Source: SAR202 cluster bacterium AD-804-J14_MRT_500m
GTDB lineage: Bacteria > Chloroflexota > Dehalococcoidia > UBA3495 > GCA-2712585
Assembly (NCBI GenBank): GCA_009391275.1
Contig: VEXF01000007.1
Coordinates: 1-60,778 of the forward strand
Length of the DNA stretch: 60,778 bases
Direction: 5' to 3'
Shown here: positions 34,975 through 43,472 of the stretch, in pieces
How the letters are laid out: each line of letters begins with the position of its first letter
Position numbering within the stretch: the stretch's first letter is position 1
Made by a program: the position numbers and the translations under genes
The notes under the pieces: model-generated
Database searches by the model: none
Seen by the model: the letters and a program-made list of their open reading frames with translations, nothing else
What the model was told of the DNA's origin: nothing

Positions 34975-37305
34975 ATGTCAAATTACGAATCTAATCAAAT
35001 TCTTGCGACCAAAGATTATCAGGTCATAGGCAAACGCCCGATTCGCCCCGATGGGTTCGACAAAGTCACAGGTCGGGCTAGGTTTAGTGCAGATATACAA
35101 ATGCCTGGTTTGTGTTTCGGAAAGATTTTAAGGAGCCCTCACGCGCATGCAAAGATTCTATCAATAGATCTCAGTAAAGCCGAAGCGCTACCGGGTGTCG
35201 TGGCGGTAGTGAGTTCACTTGACCTCCCCGAAGTATCAGCGAACATAACAGATCTAGAAGAAGGTGCCATAGTCAACTATGGTTTCTACAGTCGGAATGT
35301 TTTAGCACGAGAAAAAGCCTTATATGTCGGCCACGCAGTAGCAGCTGTAGCTGCCACTAGCCTGAGCATCGCACAAAAAGCCTTATCTCTTATTGATGTC
35401 ACCTATGAAGTGCTACCGCCGGTTCTCAACGCAGAACAAGCGATGAGGGAAAATGCGCCCGTATTACATGAACGGTTACTCACTATGGCTACCCCGTTGT
35501 TCAAAGTGGGTGGTTACGGAGATAAAAATAAAACCACAGGGACAAACATAGCCAATCACTTTGAATTCACTCTCGGCAATATCAACCAAGGGTTCGAGGA
35601 GGCAGACGTTGTCGTAGAACGTGAATTTCACACAGTGCCAGTGCATCAAGGATATATTGAGACTCACGCGGCTACAGCCCTGTGGGGACCAGATGACTAC
35701 CTCACAGTATGGTGCAGCAGTCAGGGACATTTTGCAGTCAGGGACCACACAGCGGCAATCTTGGGGATACCTGTGTCTCGATTGAAAGTAGTCCCTATGG
35801 AAATTGGCGGTGGTTTCGGGGGGAAAGGCCAAGGTGGTGTATACCTAGAGCCTGTCGTAGCAATTCTATCCAAAAAATCAGGTCACCCTGTGAAGATAAC
35901 CATGGATCGTGACGAGGTTTTCCTAGGAACCGGACCTACTTCGGGTACGCATATCAGAGTCAAAATGGGAGCTACTGCGAATGGAAAACTCACGGCAGCC
36001 GAAGCATCGCTATGCTATGAGGCGGGAGCTTTTCCTGGTTCGCCGGTTTCGACCGCCTGTCAGACAATATTCGGACCTTATGATATAGAACACGCTACGG
36101 TAGAAGGATACGACGTCGTTACTAATGTCCAAAAATCTTCAGCCTATCGGGCGCCTGGATCGCCTTCAGCAGCATTCGCTGCCGAACAGGTAGTTGACGA
36201 ACTCGCCGCTCGACTCCGAATAGATCCAGTGGACTTCAGACTGCAAAACGCATCCCGAAAGGGCACTAGGCAGGTGACGGGACCAATTTTCGGTCATATA
36301 GGTAACGTGCAAATGCTAGAAGCAGTCCGAAATCATGATCATTATTTATCCCCATTATCTGGTCCACACCGGGGAAGAGGTGTAGCCTCAGGATACTGGT
36401 TCAACGCTACCGGTCCGGCAAGTGCAGTGGCCAGTGTCAATCCTGACGGGACGGTAAGTCTGATAGAAGGTTCTCCGGATATCGGGGGCAGTCGAGCCTC
36501 AATGGCAATGCACATCGCAGAGGTTCTCAACCTAACCCCAGAACACATTAATCCTTCCGTAGTAGATACGGATTCAATAGGCTACAGCTCGGGCGCTGGT
36601 GGTAGTGGGGTCACATTCAAAATGGGACACGCATGTTATCAGGCAGCTCAGGACATCAGGCAACAGATGTGTGAACGGGCCGCGATTATATGGGCCGTAG
36701 ACCCAAGCGACATTGAATACGAAATGGCAGAACTGCGTCACAAAGAAGACCCAGAGTTAAAAATGAGTTTCACGGATCTTGCCAGTAGGTTAAACAGCAC
36801 AGGTGGACCTATAGTAGGACGGGCAACAGTTAATCCGGGAGGAGTCGGAAACTGCTTTGCATTTCATATCGTCGACGTAGAAGTAGATCCGGATACGGGG
36901 AAAGTAGACATCCTGAGGTATACAGCATTTCAGGATGTTGGAAAGGCCGTCCATCCCAGCTATGTAGAAGGTCAAATGCAAGGTGGTGCTGTCCAGGGTA
37001 TTGGCTGGGCTCTAAATGAAGAATATTTCATGGATCATGAAGGTAGAATGTTAAATCCAAATTTCCTTGACTACAGATTACCCACATCTCTAGACCTTCC
37101 AATGATAGATACAGTAGTAGTGGAAGTCGCTAACCCAGGACACCCTTTTGGAGTCCGGGGTGTGGGAGAAGCACCGATAATTCCACCTTTGGCGGCAATC
37201 GCTAATGCGATACAAAATGCGACCGGCATAAGGATGCCAAGCCTTCCGATCTCGCCATCAAAACTACTTAAAGAGCTTCTTTCTCAGAAAACCACAATGA
37301 GCTAA
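34975..37305 (+). CDS. Molybdenum hydroxylase large subunit (xanthine dehydrogenase/CoxL family), solitary
   Basis: This 776-residue molybdopterin-binding subunit has the N-terminal a/b hammerhead (IGKRPIRPDGFDKVTGRARFSADI), then GGGFGGKGQGGVYLEPVVA, AYRAPGSPSAAFAAEQ and the C-terminal GVRGVGEAPIIPP with the general-base E732. The CO-dehydrogenase-specific AYRCSF loop is absent, so it is not form I CoxL. No medium (FAD) or small (2Fe-2S) subunit is adjacent, which is odd because these enzymes are normally heterotrimers encoded together. It may borrow partners encoded elsewhere. AGGAG precedes the ATG. Confidence 0.9.
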   Translation: MSNYESNQILATKDYQVIGKRPIRPDGFDKVTGRARFSADIQMPGLCFGKILRSPHAHAKILSIDLSKAEALPGVVAVVSSLDLPEVSANITDLEEGAIVNYGFYSRNVLAREKALYVGHAVAAVAATSLSIAQKALSLIDVTYEVLPPVLNAEQAMRENAPVLHERLLTMATPLFKVGGYGDKNKTTGTNIANHFEFTLGNINQGFEEADVVVEREFHTVPVHQGYIETHAATALWGPDDYLTVWCSSQGHFAVRDHTAAILGIPVSRLKVVPMEIGGGFGGKGQGGVYLEPVVAILSKKSGHPVKITMDRDEVFLGTGPTSGTHIRVKMGATANGKLTAAEASLCYEAGAFPGSPVSTACQTIFGPYDIEHATVEGYDVVTNVQKSSAYRAPGSPSAAFAAEQVVDELAARLRIDPVDFRLQNASRKGTRQVTGPIFGHIGNVQMLEAVRNHDHYLSPLSGPHRGRGVASGYWFNATGPASAVASVNPDGTVSLIEGSPDIGGSRASMAMHIAEVLNLTPEHINPSVVDTDSIGYSSGAGGSGVTFKMGHACYQAAQDIRQQMCERAAIIWAVDPSDIEYEMAELRHKEDPELKMSFTDLASRLNSTGGPIVGRATVNPGGVGNCFAFHIVDVEVDPDTGKVDILRYTAFQDVGKAVHPSYVEGQMQGGAVQGIGWALNEEYFMDHEGRMLNPNFLDYRLPTSLDLPMIDTVVVEVANPGHPFGVRGVGEAPIIPPLAAIANAIQNATGIRMPSLPISPSKLLKELLSQKTTMS

Positions 37306-37383
37306 CATATGTAAATTTTGTTCATTGTCCTGCCCCGAACAATTTCTAATATGCATCGTCGTGTTAATAAGAAATAACTATGT

Positions 37384-38103
37384 CTAACCCTTTGAAAAAT
37401 GCTCTTGCATCCATTCCTGTTGCGTTGGAGTGTTGTGCGGGTCCTTTGGCCGTAGATCGTAATAGTAGGATGTCATAGGGCTATAGATGCTGTATACACG
37501 CCGCAATTCAGCGACCGGTTCTTCATGGGCGTCGACCCTAAGATCCATCCAAGGGTAAGACTCATCATGATAAACAATGAGTGCGGCGGATCTTTGACCT
37601 TCCGGCTGCCCACCCGCATCTCGACCAGCCTCCACAGAACTAAGGAGTCTATCTTCCAGGGCTAGGCCATTTGTCGATTCAAAGTTTTCAGCCATAGAAT
37701 CAACGACCTGAGACCCAGCCAGTACATTCCCCATAGCTACCCATCCATCTCCAGTTTTATGGCCCGCCCAAGAACGAGCCTTTGACCCGGTATGAACGGC
37801 CACATTTCCCCTGATATCAACGATCCCTATTTGTCTGAACTCAATATAAGAGTCTGCAGATTGCATAGCTTCCAATGCCTCTCCAGCTGATCCTCCAGCC
37901 TCCAATCGCTTCATCCCTATGGGCCGGAGACGAGGATCGGCAAATGCCTGACTAGAAAGCACACCTCCGGTAGAACTGATAGCAGGGCAGTAACCGCCTA
38001 CACCGAGTGAGTATGTTGCTATGCCAATCCCAATCGCACCTGTGCCTCGACATCGTGCCAATATCGTGAAAGTATGTCGCTCAACACCTAATCGCAATTC
38101 CAT
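37384..38103 (-). CDS. DUF1028 family protein (Ntn-hydrolase-like)
   Basis: This 239-residue member of DUF1028 has the opening HTFTILARCRGTGAIGIGIATYSLGVGG, then GGVLSSQAFADPRLRPIG, RQIGIVDIRGNVAVHTGSKARSWAGHKTGDGWVAMGN and a C-terminal LRVDAHEEPVAELRR. The family adopts an Ntn-hydrolase-like fold but its substrates are not well defined. The conserved threonine after HTF is two residues inside, and self-processing is not proven. It lies opposite and downstream of the molybdenum hydroxylase, within the accessory block. Confidence 0.87.
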   Translation of the reverse strand: MELRLGVERHTFTILARCRGTGAIGIGIATYSLGVGGYCPAISSTGGVLSSQAFADPRLRPIGMKRLEAGGSAGEALEAMQSADSYIEFRQIGIVDIRGNVAVHTGSKARSWAGHKTGDGWVAMGNVLAGSQVVDSMAENFESTNGLALEDRLLSSVEAGRDAGGQPEGQRSAALIVYHDESYPWMDLRVDAHEEPVAELRRVYSIYSPMTSYYYDLRPKDPHNTPTQQEWMQEHFSKG

Positions 38104-38510
38104 TTTGCCTCCGCATGATAACCATTACTAAATGAACGTATCAGTTTTGCCGTGTGGCCACTCATAAGATTATCACTATAACATTTCCATCTATAATCTT
38201 GTCCTTAAAGCCTTCCGCATTAGAAGCATGGACATCCAAATACTCTAACTCCCTTTACCACATCCAAACATTAAATGAACCAACACAAGTATAGTCATGC
38301 ATATAGACCATATCCCCAGAAACTTTCCAGTGGGCCTAGCGCAATAGATTCTCTCCATGAAGAGATCAGCGCTTTAGGAGCAAAAAGACAACGGCAATAT
38401 GTGTGCCATCCATACTCGCCAAATCCTTCGTCATGGCAAGAATTTATGAAGTGCTAAGAGATGTGTAGATAGAGACCTTTGATACAGTATCTCCACACTC
38501 TCCTATAGGT
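38104..38510. other. Intergenic region with a doubtful short ORF
   Basis: About 400 bp lie between the DUF1028 start and a small ORF at 38511. A 60-codon frame (38275-38457) has no ribosome site or recognisable match. No RNA gene or repeat is apparent. Confidence 0.35.
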
Positions 38511-38711
38511 ATGTTACGGTTAGATATGTTACGACAGGCTGCCAGATTAGTTCGCGAATATAAACCGGATGTATTGATTAACATACGGAGAGGTCGCACC
38601 CGCTATACTGCAAAGCGAATATCAAAGCTGCTCCGCAAAACTGGGGATATTACTGAATATGAAACGACATTTAATCCGCTAACAAGGAACTATCACCTAG
38701 CAATACCCTAA
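38511..38711 (+). CDS. Small hypothetical protein upstream of SDR
   Basis: This 66-codon frame starts with an ATG after a weak TATAGG and ends in a TAA; the ribosome site of the next gene follows immediately, so the two could be co-translated. The peptide is basic (KRISKLLRK, RRGRTRY) and I recognise no family. A second ATG at 38526 is possible. It could be a genuine small protein, the tail of a decayed gene, or chance. Confidence 0.35.
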   Translation: MLRLDMLRQAARLVREYKPDVLINIRRGRTRYTAKRISKLLRKTGDITEYETTFNPLTRNYHLAIP

Positions 38712-38725
38712 AGGTGGAGGTATAT

Positions 38726-39538
38726 ATGCTCGACAGGAACCAGAGACTGGCAGGGAAAACAGCAATAGTTACAGGAGCCGGTTCTAGCGGCCCCGGGGTA
38801 GGAACTGGTAAAGCTGCATCTATTTTATTCGCTAGAGCAGGAGCGAACGTAATACTCGCCGACCAAAGCGAGTCAGCCGCATTGCAAACCCTGTCTGCCA
38901 TCGAACTAGAAGGTGGAACAGCCAAAATTTTCCTAGGAGACGTAACTAACGCGCAAGATTGCTCTTCAATGGTTGAAACCGCCGTTCAGAATTACGGCGG
39001 ATTAGATATATTGTTTAACAACGTAGGCATCACTGGGCCAGGTTCTGTAGTAGATATATCAGAAGATGATTGGGATCGCGTGATGAGCGTAAATCTAAAA
39101 AGCATGATGCTTACCAGTAAATATGCAATACCTAGGATGATAGAGACCGGAGGAGGGTCAATAATCAATGTCTCATCCATAGTGGGATTAAGATCCGGAA
39201 GTTTTGGCGCTAGCGTGTCATATGCGGCATCTAAAGGCGGAGTGATTGCTCTTACAACATCCATGGCAGTGCATCATGGCAGACAGAATATTCGGGTGAA
39301 TTGTATTGCACCAGGGCATATATACACGCCTATGGTTGAAGCCCACATGGGTGAGGAAATGCGTGAGCTTCGTCGCAAGGCCGGTCCTCTAGGGACTGAA
39401 GGCACGGCGTGGGATGTAGCATGGGCGGCCTTATTCTTAGCGAGCGACGAGGCACGATGGATTTCCGGGGTTACGCTTCCCGTTGATGCTGCTCTCCTCG
39501 CTACTACTCCCTTAGCCGTGTTACCTAACTTGAAATAA
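38726..39538 (+). CDS. Short-chain dehydrogenase/reductase (copy 2)
   Basis: This 270-residue SDR begins at the ATG at 38726, which has AGGTGGAGG 5 bases upstream. Motifs are the extended nucleotide loop TGAGSSGPGVGTGKAAS, FNNVGITGPG, a serine in VSSIVG, YAASKGG and IRVNCIAPGHIYTPMV. The loop variant and the WDVAWAALFLASDEARWISG segment link it to the SDR at 26193. The C-terminal tail lacks the usual VDGG and ends in a short variable extension. The substrate is unknown. It faces the beta-hydroxyacid dehydrogenase gene. Confidence 0.9.
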   Translation: MLDRNQRLAGKTAIVTGAGSSGPGVGTGKAASILFARAGANVILADQSESAALQTLSAIELEGGTAKIFLGDVTNAQDCSSMVETAVQNYGGLDILFNNVGITGPGSVVDISEDDWDRVMSVNLKSMMLTSKYAIPRMIETGGGSIINVSSIVGLRSGSFGASVSYAASKGGVIALTTSMAVHHGRQNIRVNCIAPGHIYTPMVEAHMGEEMRELRRKAGPLGTEGTAWDVAWAALFLASDEARWISGVTLPVDAALLATTPLAVLPNLK

Positions 39539-39546
39539 ATATAACT

Positions 39547-40509
39547 CTATCCTAGATCATCTAGTTCCGGATGAGTTGTGATAAACTTTCCAGCCTTCTC
39601 AGGATCCACATCACGAGCGCGCACTTCCACGTCTGCCATCTCCTCTTGGAGTAAAAAAGTAATACTATTGTCGAGGCTTCCCCAACCTCGGTTTAGGCCC
39701 TGTATAGCAATTTGCTCCGCTAAGTTAGCCACGGCGAGCGGGACATTAAATTCTCGGCCCAACTCTGTAGCCAAACCGATATCTTTCCGCGCCAATTCCA
39801 ACGCGAAGCTTGGCGGATCAAATTTTCCTTTAAATACAGATCTGGCTAATCCTTCATGAAGACCATTCATCCGTCCGACAGAACCACGCCGCACACATTC
39901 CCACAGTTTTTCAGTTTCCACACCGGCTTTAACGCCTAAAGTCAGGCCTTCAGCGATAGCCTGACGAATTCCATGGCCTATCATGTTATGAACAAGTTTA
40001 CAAACACTTCCTGCACCTATATCGCCGGCATAAAAAACCTTATCACCGAACGAGTCTAGTATGGGCTTGACACGATCAAACACTTCTCGTTCCCCACCCA
40101 CCATCACAGCTAAATTACGTGACGTAGCTCCACTTTTACCACCACTTACTGGTGCATCAAGGACATGCGCCCCTTTCGCGCGGAATTGAGGTTCTATCTG
40201 TCGAATCAGGGTTGGTCGGCTAGTTGATAGTTCTATAAACACACTTCCCATTTTTATAGCCTCGAGAATCCCTTGAGGGCCTACAGAGACTTGCTCAACT
40301 TCATTAGGACCTGGTAGCGATGTCAATATAACGTCCGAGCGGCGCGCGACATCAGCAGGTGAATTAGCAAAGCCGGCACCTTTCTCCACAAATTGACGAG
40401 TAGCCTCTTCTTTAACGTCGTGAACTATCAACGGGTACCCAGCTTTCTGGATGTTGTTTGCCATACCAGCGCCCATGTTCCCAAGACCTATAAACCCTAT
40501 GGTTTCCAT
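39547..40509 (-). CDS. 3-hydroxyisobutyrate dehydrogenase-like beta-hydroxyacid dehydrogenase
   Basis: This 320-residue NAD(P)-dependent enzyme belongs to the HIBADH/tartronate semialdehyde reductase family. The order is a Rossmann motif TIGFIGLGNMGAGMA, a substrate loop DAPVSGGKSGA, and the catalytic lysine in GAGSVCKLVHNM, with the all-helical C-terminal domain ending in DPEKAGKF. The ATG at 40509 has AGGAG 7 bases upstream; an upstream ATG at 40533 does not. It is the last gene of the accessory block before tRNA-Ser(GGA). The substrate is inferred only to family level. Confidence 0.9.
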   Translation of the reverse strand: METIGFIGLGNMGAGMANNIQKAGYPLIVHDVKEEATRQFVEKGAGFANSPADVARRSDVILTSLPGPNEVEQVSVGPQGILEAIKMGSVFIELSTSRPTLIRQIEPQFRAKGAHVLDAPVSGGKSGATSRNLAVMVGGEREVFDRVKPILDSFGDKVFYAGDIGAGSVCKLVHNMIGHGIRQAIAEGLTLGVKAGVETEKLWECVRRGSVGRMNGLHEGLARSVFKGKFDPPSFALELARKDIGLATELGREFNVPLAVANLAEQIAIQGLNRGWGSLDNSITFLLQEEMADVEVRARDVDPEKAGKFITTHPELDDLG

Positions 40510-40843
40510 CGGTTTTCTCCTAAGATGTTTCATTTGAAGGATTGTAATATCTATCGGTATAAATCATTTTCACAACATGCGGGCACTAGACGGTTATGAT
40601 AAACGACCGTCAAATAGCCAACTTTTTAGTTAGACGGTTCATTATGCTTAGATCTTCTTCTTAGGAATATGCCTTTGAACATTGCATCTATATTGAACCA
40701 TTGGCTGCCTCCAATTCGTCACCTGGTTCACAAGCTGATTATAGCGCGTGCCAGATTAATACTCACTAAGCGTTGACACTCTTAAGAACTGGATAGGATA
40801 CTATCTTCCGATCTGGTAATTTCCCGGCTGGGTCGTTTTATAT
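40510..40843. other. Intergenic region before tRNA-Ser(GGA), with inverted and direct repeats
   Basis: This region contains GACGGT/ACCGTC arms (40589-40594 and 40606-40611), a further TAGACGGTT copy about 45 bases on, and a promoter-like pair before the tRNA (40773-40802). No coding frame is supported. The repeated TAGACGGTT could be a regulator site. Confidence 0.4.
40773..40802 (+). promoter_or_regulatory. Candidate promoter of tRNA-Ser(GGA)
   Basis: TTGACA (40773-40778), an 18-base spacer and GATACT (40797-40802) lie about 40 bases before the tRNA 5' end, the expected distance for a tRNA promoter. Confidence 0.5.
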
Positions 40844-40935
40844 GGAGAGGTGCTAGAGTGGACGAATAGGCGCGCCTGGAAAGCGCGTAGGTCGGGAGAC
40901 CGGCCTCGCGGGTTCGAATCCCGCCCTCTCCGCCA
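40844..40935 (+). tRNA. tRNA-Ser (anticodon GGA)
   Basis: This is a type II tRNA with acceptor arms GGAGAGG/CCTCTCC. The stem CGCGC/GCGCG encloses CTGGAAA, giving anticodon GGA. It has a long GC-rich variable arm, and CCA is encoded. It shares a 30-bp 3' end with the tRNA-Ser at 28858. Confidence 0.95.
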
Positions 40936-41301
40936 TAGATCGCGTGATCATCCAACATTCGGTTCATGATAGCGAATTGGTTATTAAATGACAGGAGCGC
41001 TGTTTATGTTCTGGACACAAAAGTTTATTCAGTTAAACATCAATCATTTGAGTTCCTCTGAAGCAGCATCTAAAGGCGTTGTGGCCCCAATTTGGCTGTG
41101 CTATCCTAATCCGCAAACCTGAGGACTGTGAAGCCCAATCCTAACCATCATGGTTCAACATTCACCCTGCATTGCGAAGACCCAGAACCGTCTCTGCAAG
41201 ACTTCCGCAAAAGCACCGTGATAAATACTATCAAATGATAGATCTGCTTGGGATCACTCGATCGTATTGTTATGTTAATGTGTGAAAGGTAGCACCTACA
41301 T
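40936..41301. other. Intergenic region between tRNA-Ser(GGA) and topA
   Basis: I see 366 bp without a supported gene or strong hairpin. The topA promoter is expected here, but no pair of boxes stands out. Confidence 0.4.
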
Positions 41302-43470
41302 ATGGCACCAAAAAAGAACAATCTAATAGCAACTAAGAATAAAGCTAAAAATCTGGTTGTTGTTGAATCACCCGCCAAAGCTAGAACCATCTCTAGGATT
41401 TTAGGGAGTGACTATACAATAGCCGCTTCAAAAGGACATGTACGGGACCTTCCTAAAGGCAAGCTTGGAATCGACGTTGATCAAGATTTTGCCCCATCTT
41501 ACTCCGTGATGCGCACTAAATCGTCTGTTGTTAAAGAACTAAAAGCTTTGGGCAAGAATGCTGACGCGATTTATCTTGCTACCGATCCAGACCGGGAAGG
41601 CGAAGCGATTTCCTGGCACCTAGTTAATGCGACTGGATGGGATAAAGAGGCGAAACAACTTAGGCGGGTAGTGTTTCATGAAATCACAGAACCAGCCATA
41701 AAAGAAGCATTTGAACATGCACGGGATCTAGACCAGGATCTCATAAACGCACAACAGGCAAGACGAATTCTCGACCGTCTAGTGGGATATCAACTGAGTC
41801 CGTTATTGTGGAAGAAAGTCCAACGAGGCTTATCAGCCGGAAGAGTTCAATCCGTAGCCCTCCGGCTAGTGGTAGAACGTGAGCGAGAGGTCGAGGCTTT
41901 TATCCCTCGCGAGCACTGGTCTATCGAGGCAACTCTTGCTAAAGAAGACTTAACCTTCCCATCTACTGTTCATTCAATCAAAGGCGAGAAAAAGAAACTC
42001 GAAATAATAGACGAAGGGCAAGCTAAAGAAGTAACCAGTCAACTTGAAGGTGCTTCCTACTCAGTCTCCAGAACCAACACATCAGAGAAACGCAGACGTC
42101 CGTATGCCCCATTCACCACCAGCACCTTACAGCAAGAATCGGGGCGGAAGCTGCGATTCTCTGCCAAAAGGACTATGGTTCTAGCTCAACAATTGTACGA
42201 AGGATTATCCGTTGGTGACGAAGGGCCTGTCGGCTTAATCACATATATGCGGACTGACTCAACTTCTCTAGCATCTTCCGCAGTCGCGGAAACACGCAAA
42301 TATATAACAACCCGTTTTGGGGAAGATTATCTCCCAAACAATCCCAGAATTTTTAAGACAAAAAGTAAAGGCGCTCAAGAAGCCCACGAATCGATAAGAC
42401 CGACTTCGATAAATCGAACTCCCGAATCTTTAAAGACGCATTTAAATAACGATCAAATGCGTCTTTACGATCTCATATGGAGCCGAATGCTGGCTTGCCA
42501 AATGGCCGATTACATATATGACGCAACAACTGTAGATATAGAAGCCTCAACTCCGGGTATCCAGCCCCAATATATTCTCCGCGCCACCGGGATACGCCCT
42601 AAATTCTTAGGTTTTACCGTTATCTATGATAATGCAGTCTATATGGAAGGCGCCGACTCCACCAGCGAAGAAGATTCTCCCTTGCCTAGCTTAGACAAAG
42701 GGGATGCCCTGCGATGTCTAGATCTGGTGCCAAAGCAACACTTTACTCAACCTCCCCCACGATACAGCGAGGCTGCTTTGGTCAAAGCTCTAGAAGAGAA
42801 TGGCATTGGAAGACCGAGCACCTATGCGCCAATTCTTTCAACGCTAGTGGACAGAAACTACGTGATCAAGGAGCGTAATCGGTTACAGCCTACTGTCTTA
42901 GGAATTACGGTCAGTGATCAACTCACCGAACATTTTCCTAATGTTATGGATATTGATTTCACGGCTAACATGGAGACTGAGTTGGATGACATAGCACGGG
43001 GTTCACGTCAATGGGTCCCTATGTTAGCAAGTTTTTATGGTCCTTTTAAGGAAACCTTGGACGCCGCCCAAGAAAACATGAAGCGGGTGAAAGTAGAAGA
43101 ACCTACGGATGAGATATGTGATGAGTGTTCCAATCCTATGGTAATTAAAACAGGACGATTCGGCAGGTTTATAGCGTGTTCTACATTCCCGGACTGCAGG
43201 AATACCAAGCCAATTGTTAAGCGAACGGGAGCCGAATGCCCCAATTGCTCTGGAGATATTGTTGAAAGAAAATCGAAATCCAAAGGACGAGTATTTTACG
43301 GTTGCAGTAATTACCCTACCTGCGATTTTTCGGTGGTTCGGAAACCGCTGCCTGAACCGTGCCCTGAGTGTGGGGGACTGATGGTGACTAGCCGCCAAGA
43401 AGCTCAATGTACCAAATGTGCTTGGCAAGGAGAACCCACAATGCCCGTGACAGCAAACAACGAACTCTGA
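41302..43470 (+). CDS. topA: DNA topoisomerase I
   Basis: This type IA topoisomerase relaxes negative supercoils. The 722-residue chain opens with the Toprim domain (NLVVVESPAKARTISRILG; acidic triad in DPDREGEAISWH). It carries the active-site tyrosine Y315 in LITYMRTDSTSL and ends with three zinc-ribbon modules (from about residue 600; CDEC, CPNC and CPEC pairs with their partners). It heads a long co-directional run of housekeeping genes; the recombinase gene starts 2 bp after its TGA. The TGA stop shows UGA is normally read as stop in this genome. Confidence 0.96.
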   Translation: MAPKKNNLIATKNKAKNLVVVESPAKARTISRILGSDYTIAASKGHVRDLPKGKLGIDVDQDFAPSYSVMRTKSSVVKELKALGKNADAIYLATDPDREGEAISWHLVNATGWDKEAKQLRRVVFHEITEPAIKEAFEHARDLDQDLINAQQARRILDRLVGYQLSPLLWKKVQRGLSAGRVQSVALRLVVEREREVEAFIPREHWSIEATLAKEDLTFPSTVHSIKGEKKKLEIIDEGQAKEVTSQLEGASYSVSRTNTSEKRRRPYAPFTTSTLQQESGRKLRFSAKRTMVLAQQLYEGLSVGDEGPVGLITYMRTDSTSLASSAVAETRKYITTRFGEDYLPNNPRIFKTKSKGAQEAHESIRPTSINRTPESLKTHLNNDQMRLYDLIWSRMLACQMADYIYDATTVDIEASTPGIQPQYILRATGIRPKFLGFTVIYDNAVYMEGADSTSEEDSPLPSLDKGDALRCLDLVPKQHFTQPPPRYSEAALVKALEENGIGRPSTYAPILSTLVDRNYVIKERNRLQPTVLGITVSDQLTEHFPNVMDIDFTANMETELDDIARGSRQWVPMLASFYGPFKETLDAAQENMKRVKVEEPTDEICDECSNPMVIKTGRFGRFIACSTFPDCRNTKPIVKRTGAECPNCSGDIVERKSKSKGRVFYGCSNYPTCDFSVVRKPLPEPCPECGGLMVTSRQEAQCTKCAWQGEPTMPVTANNEL

Positions 43471-43472
43471 CT

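Noticed and set aside
41140..41260. Possible DnaJ-like fragment (DKYYQMIDLLG) before topA
   Set aside because: The similarity is a handful of residues in one frame between stops; too weak to support a pseudogene.
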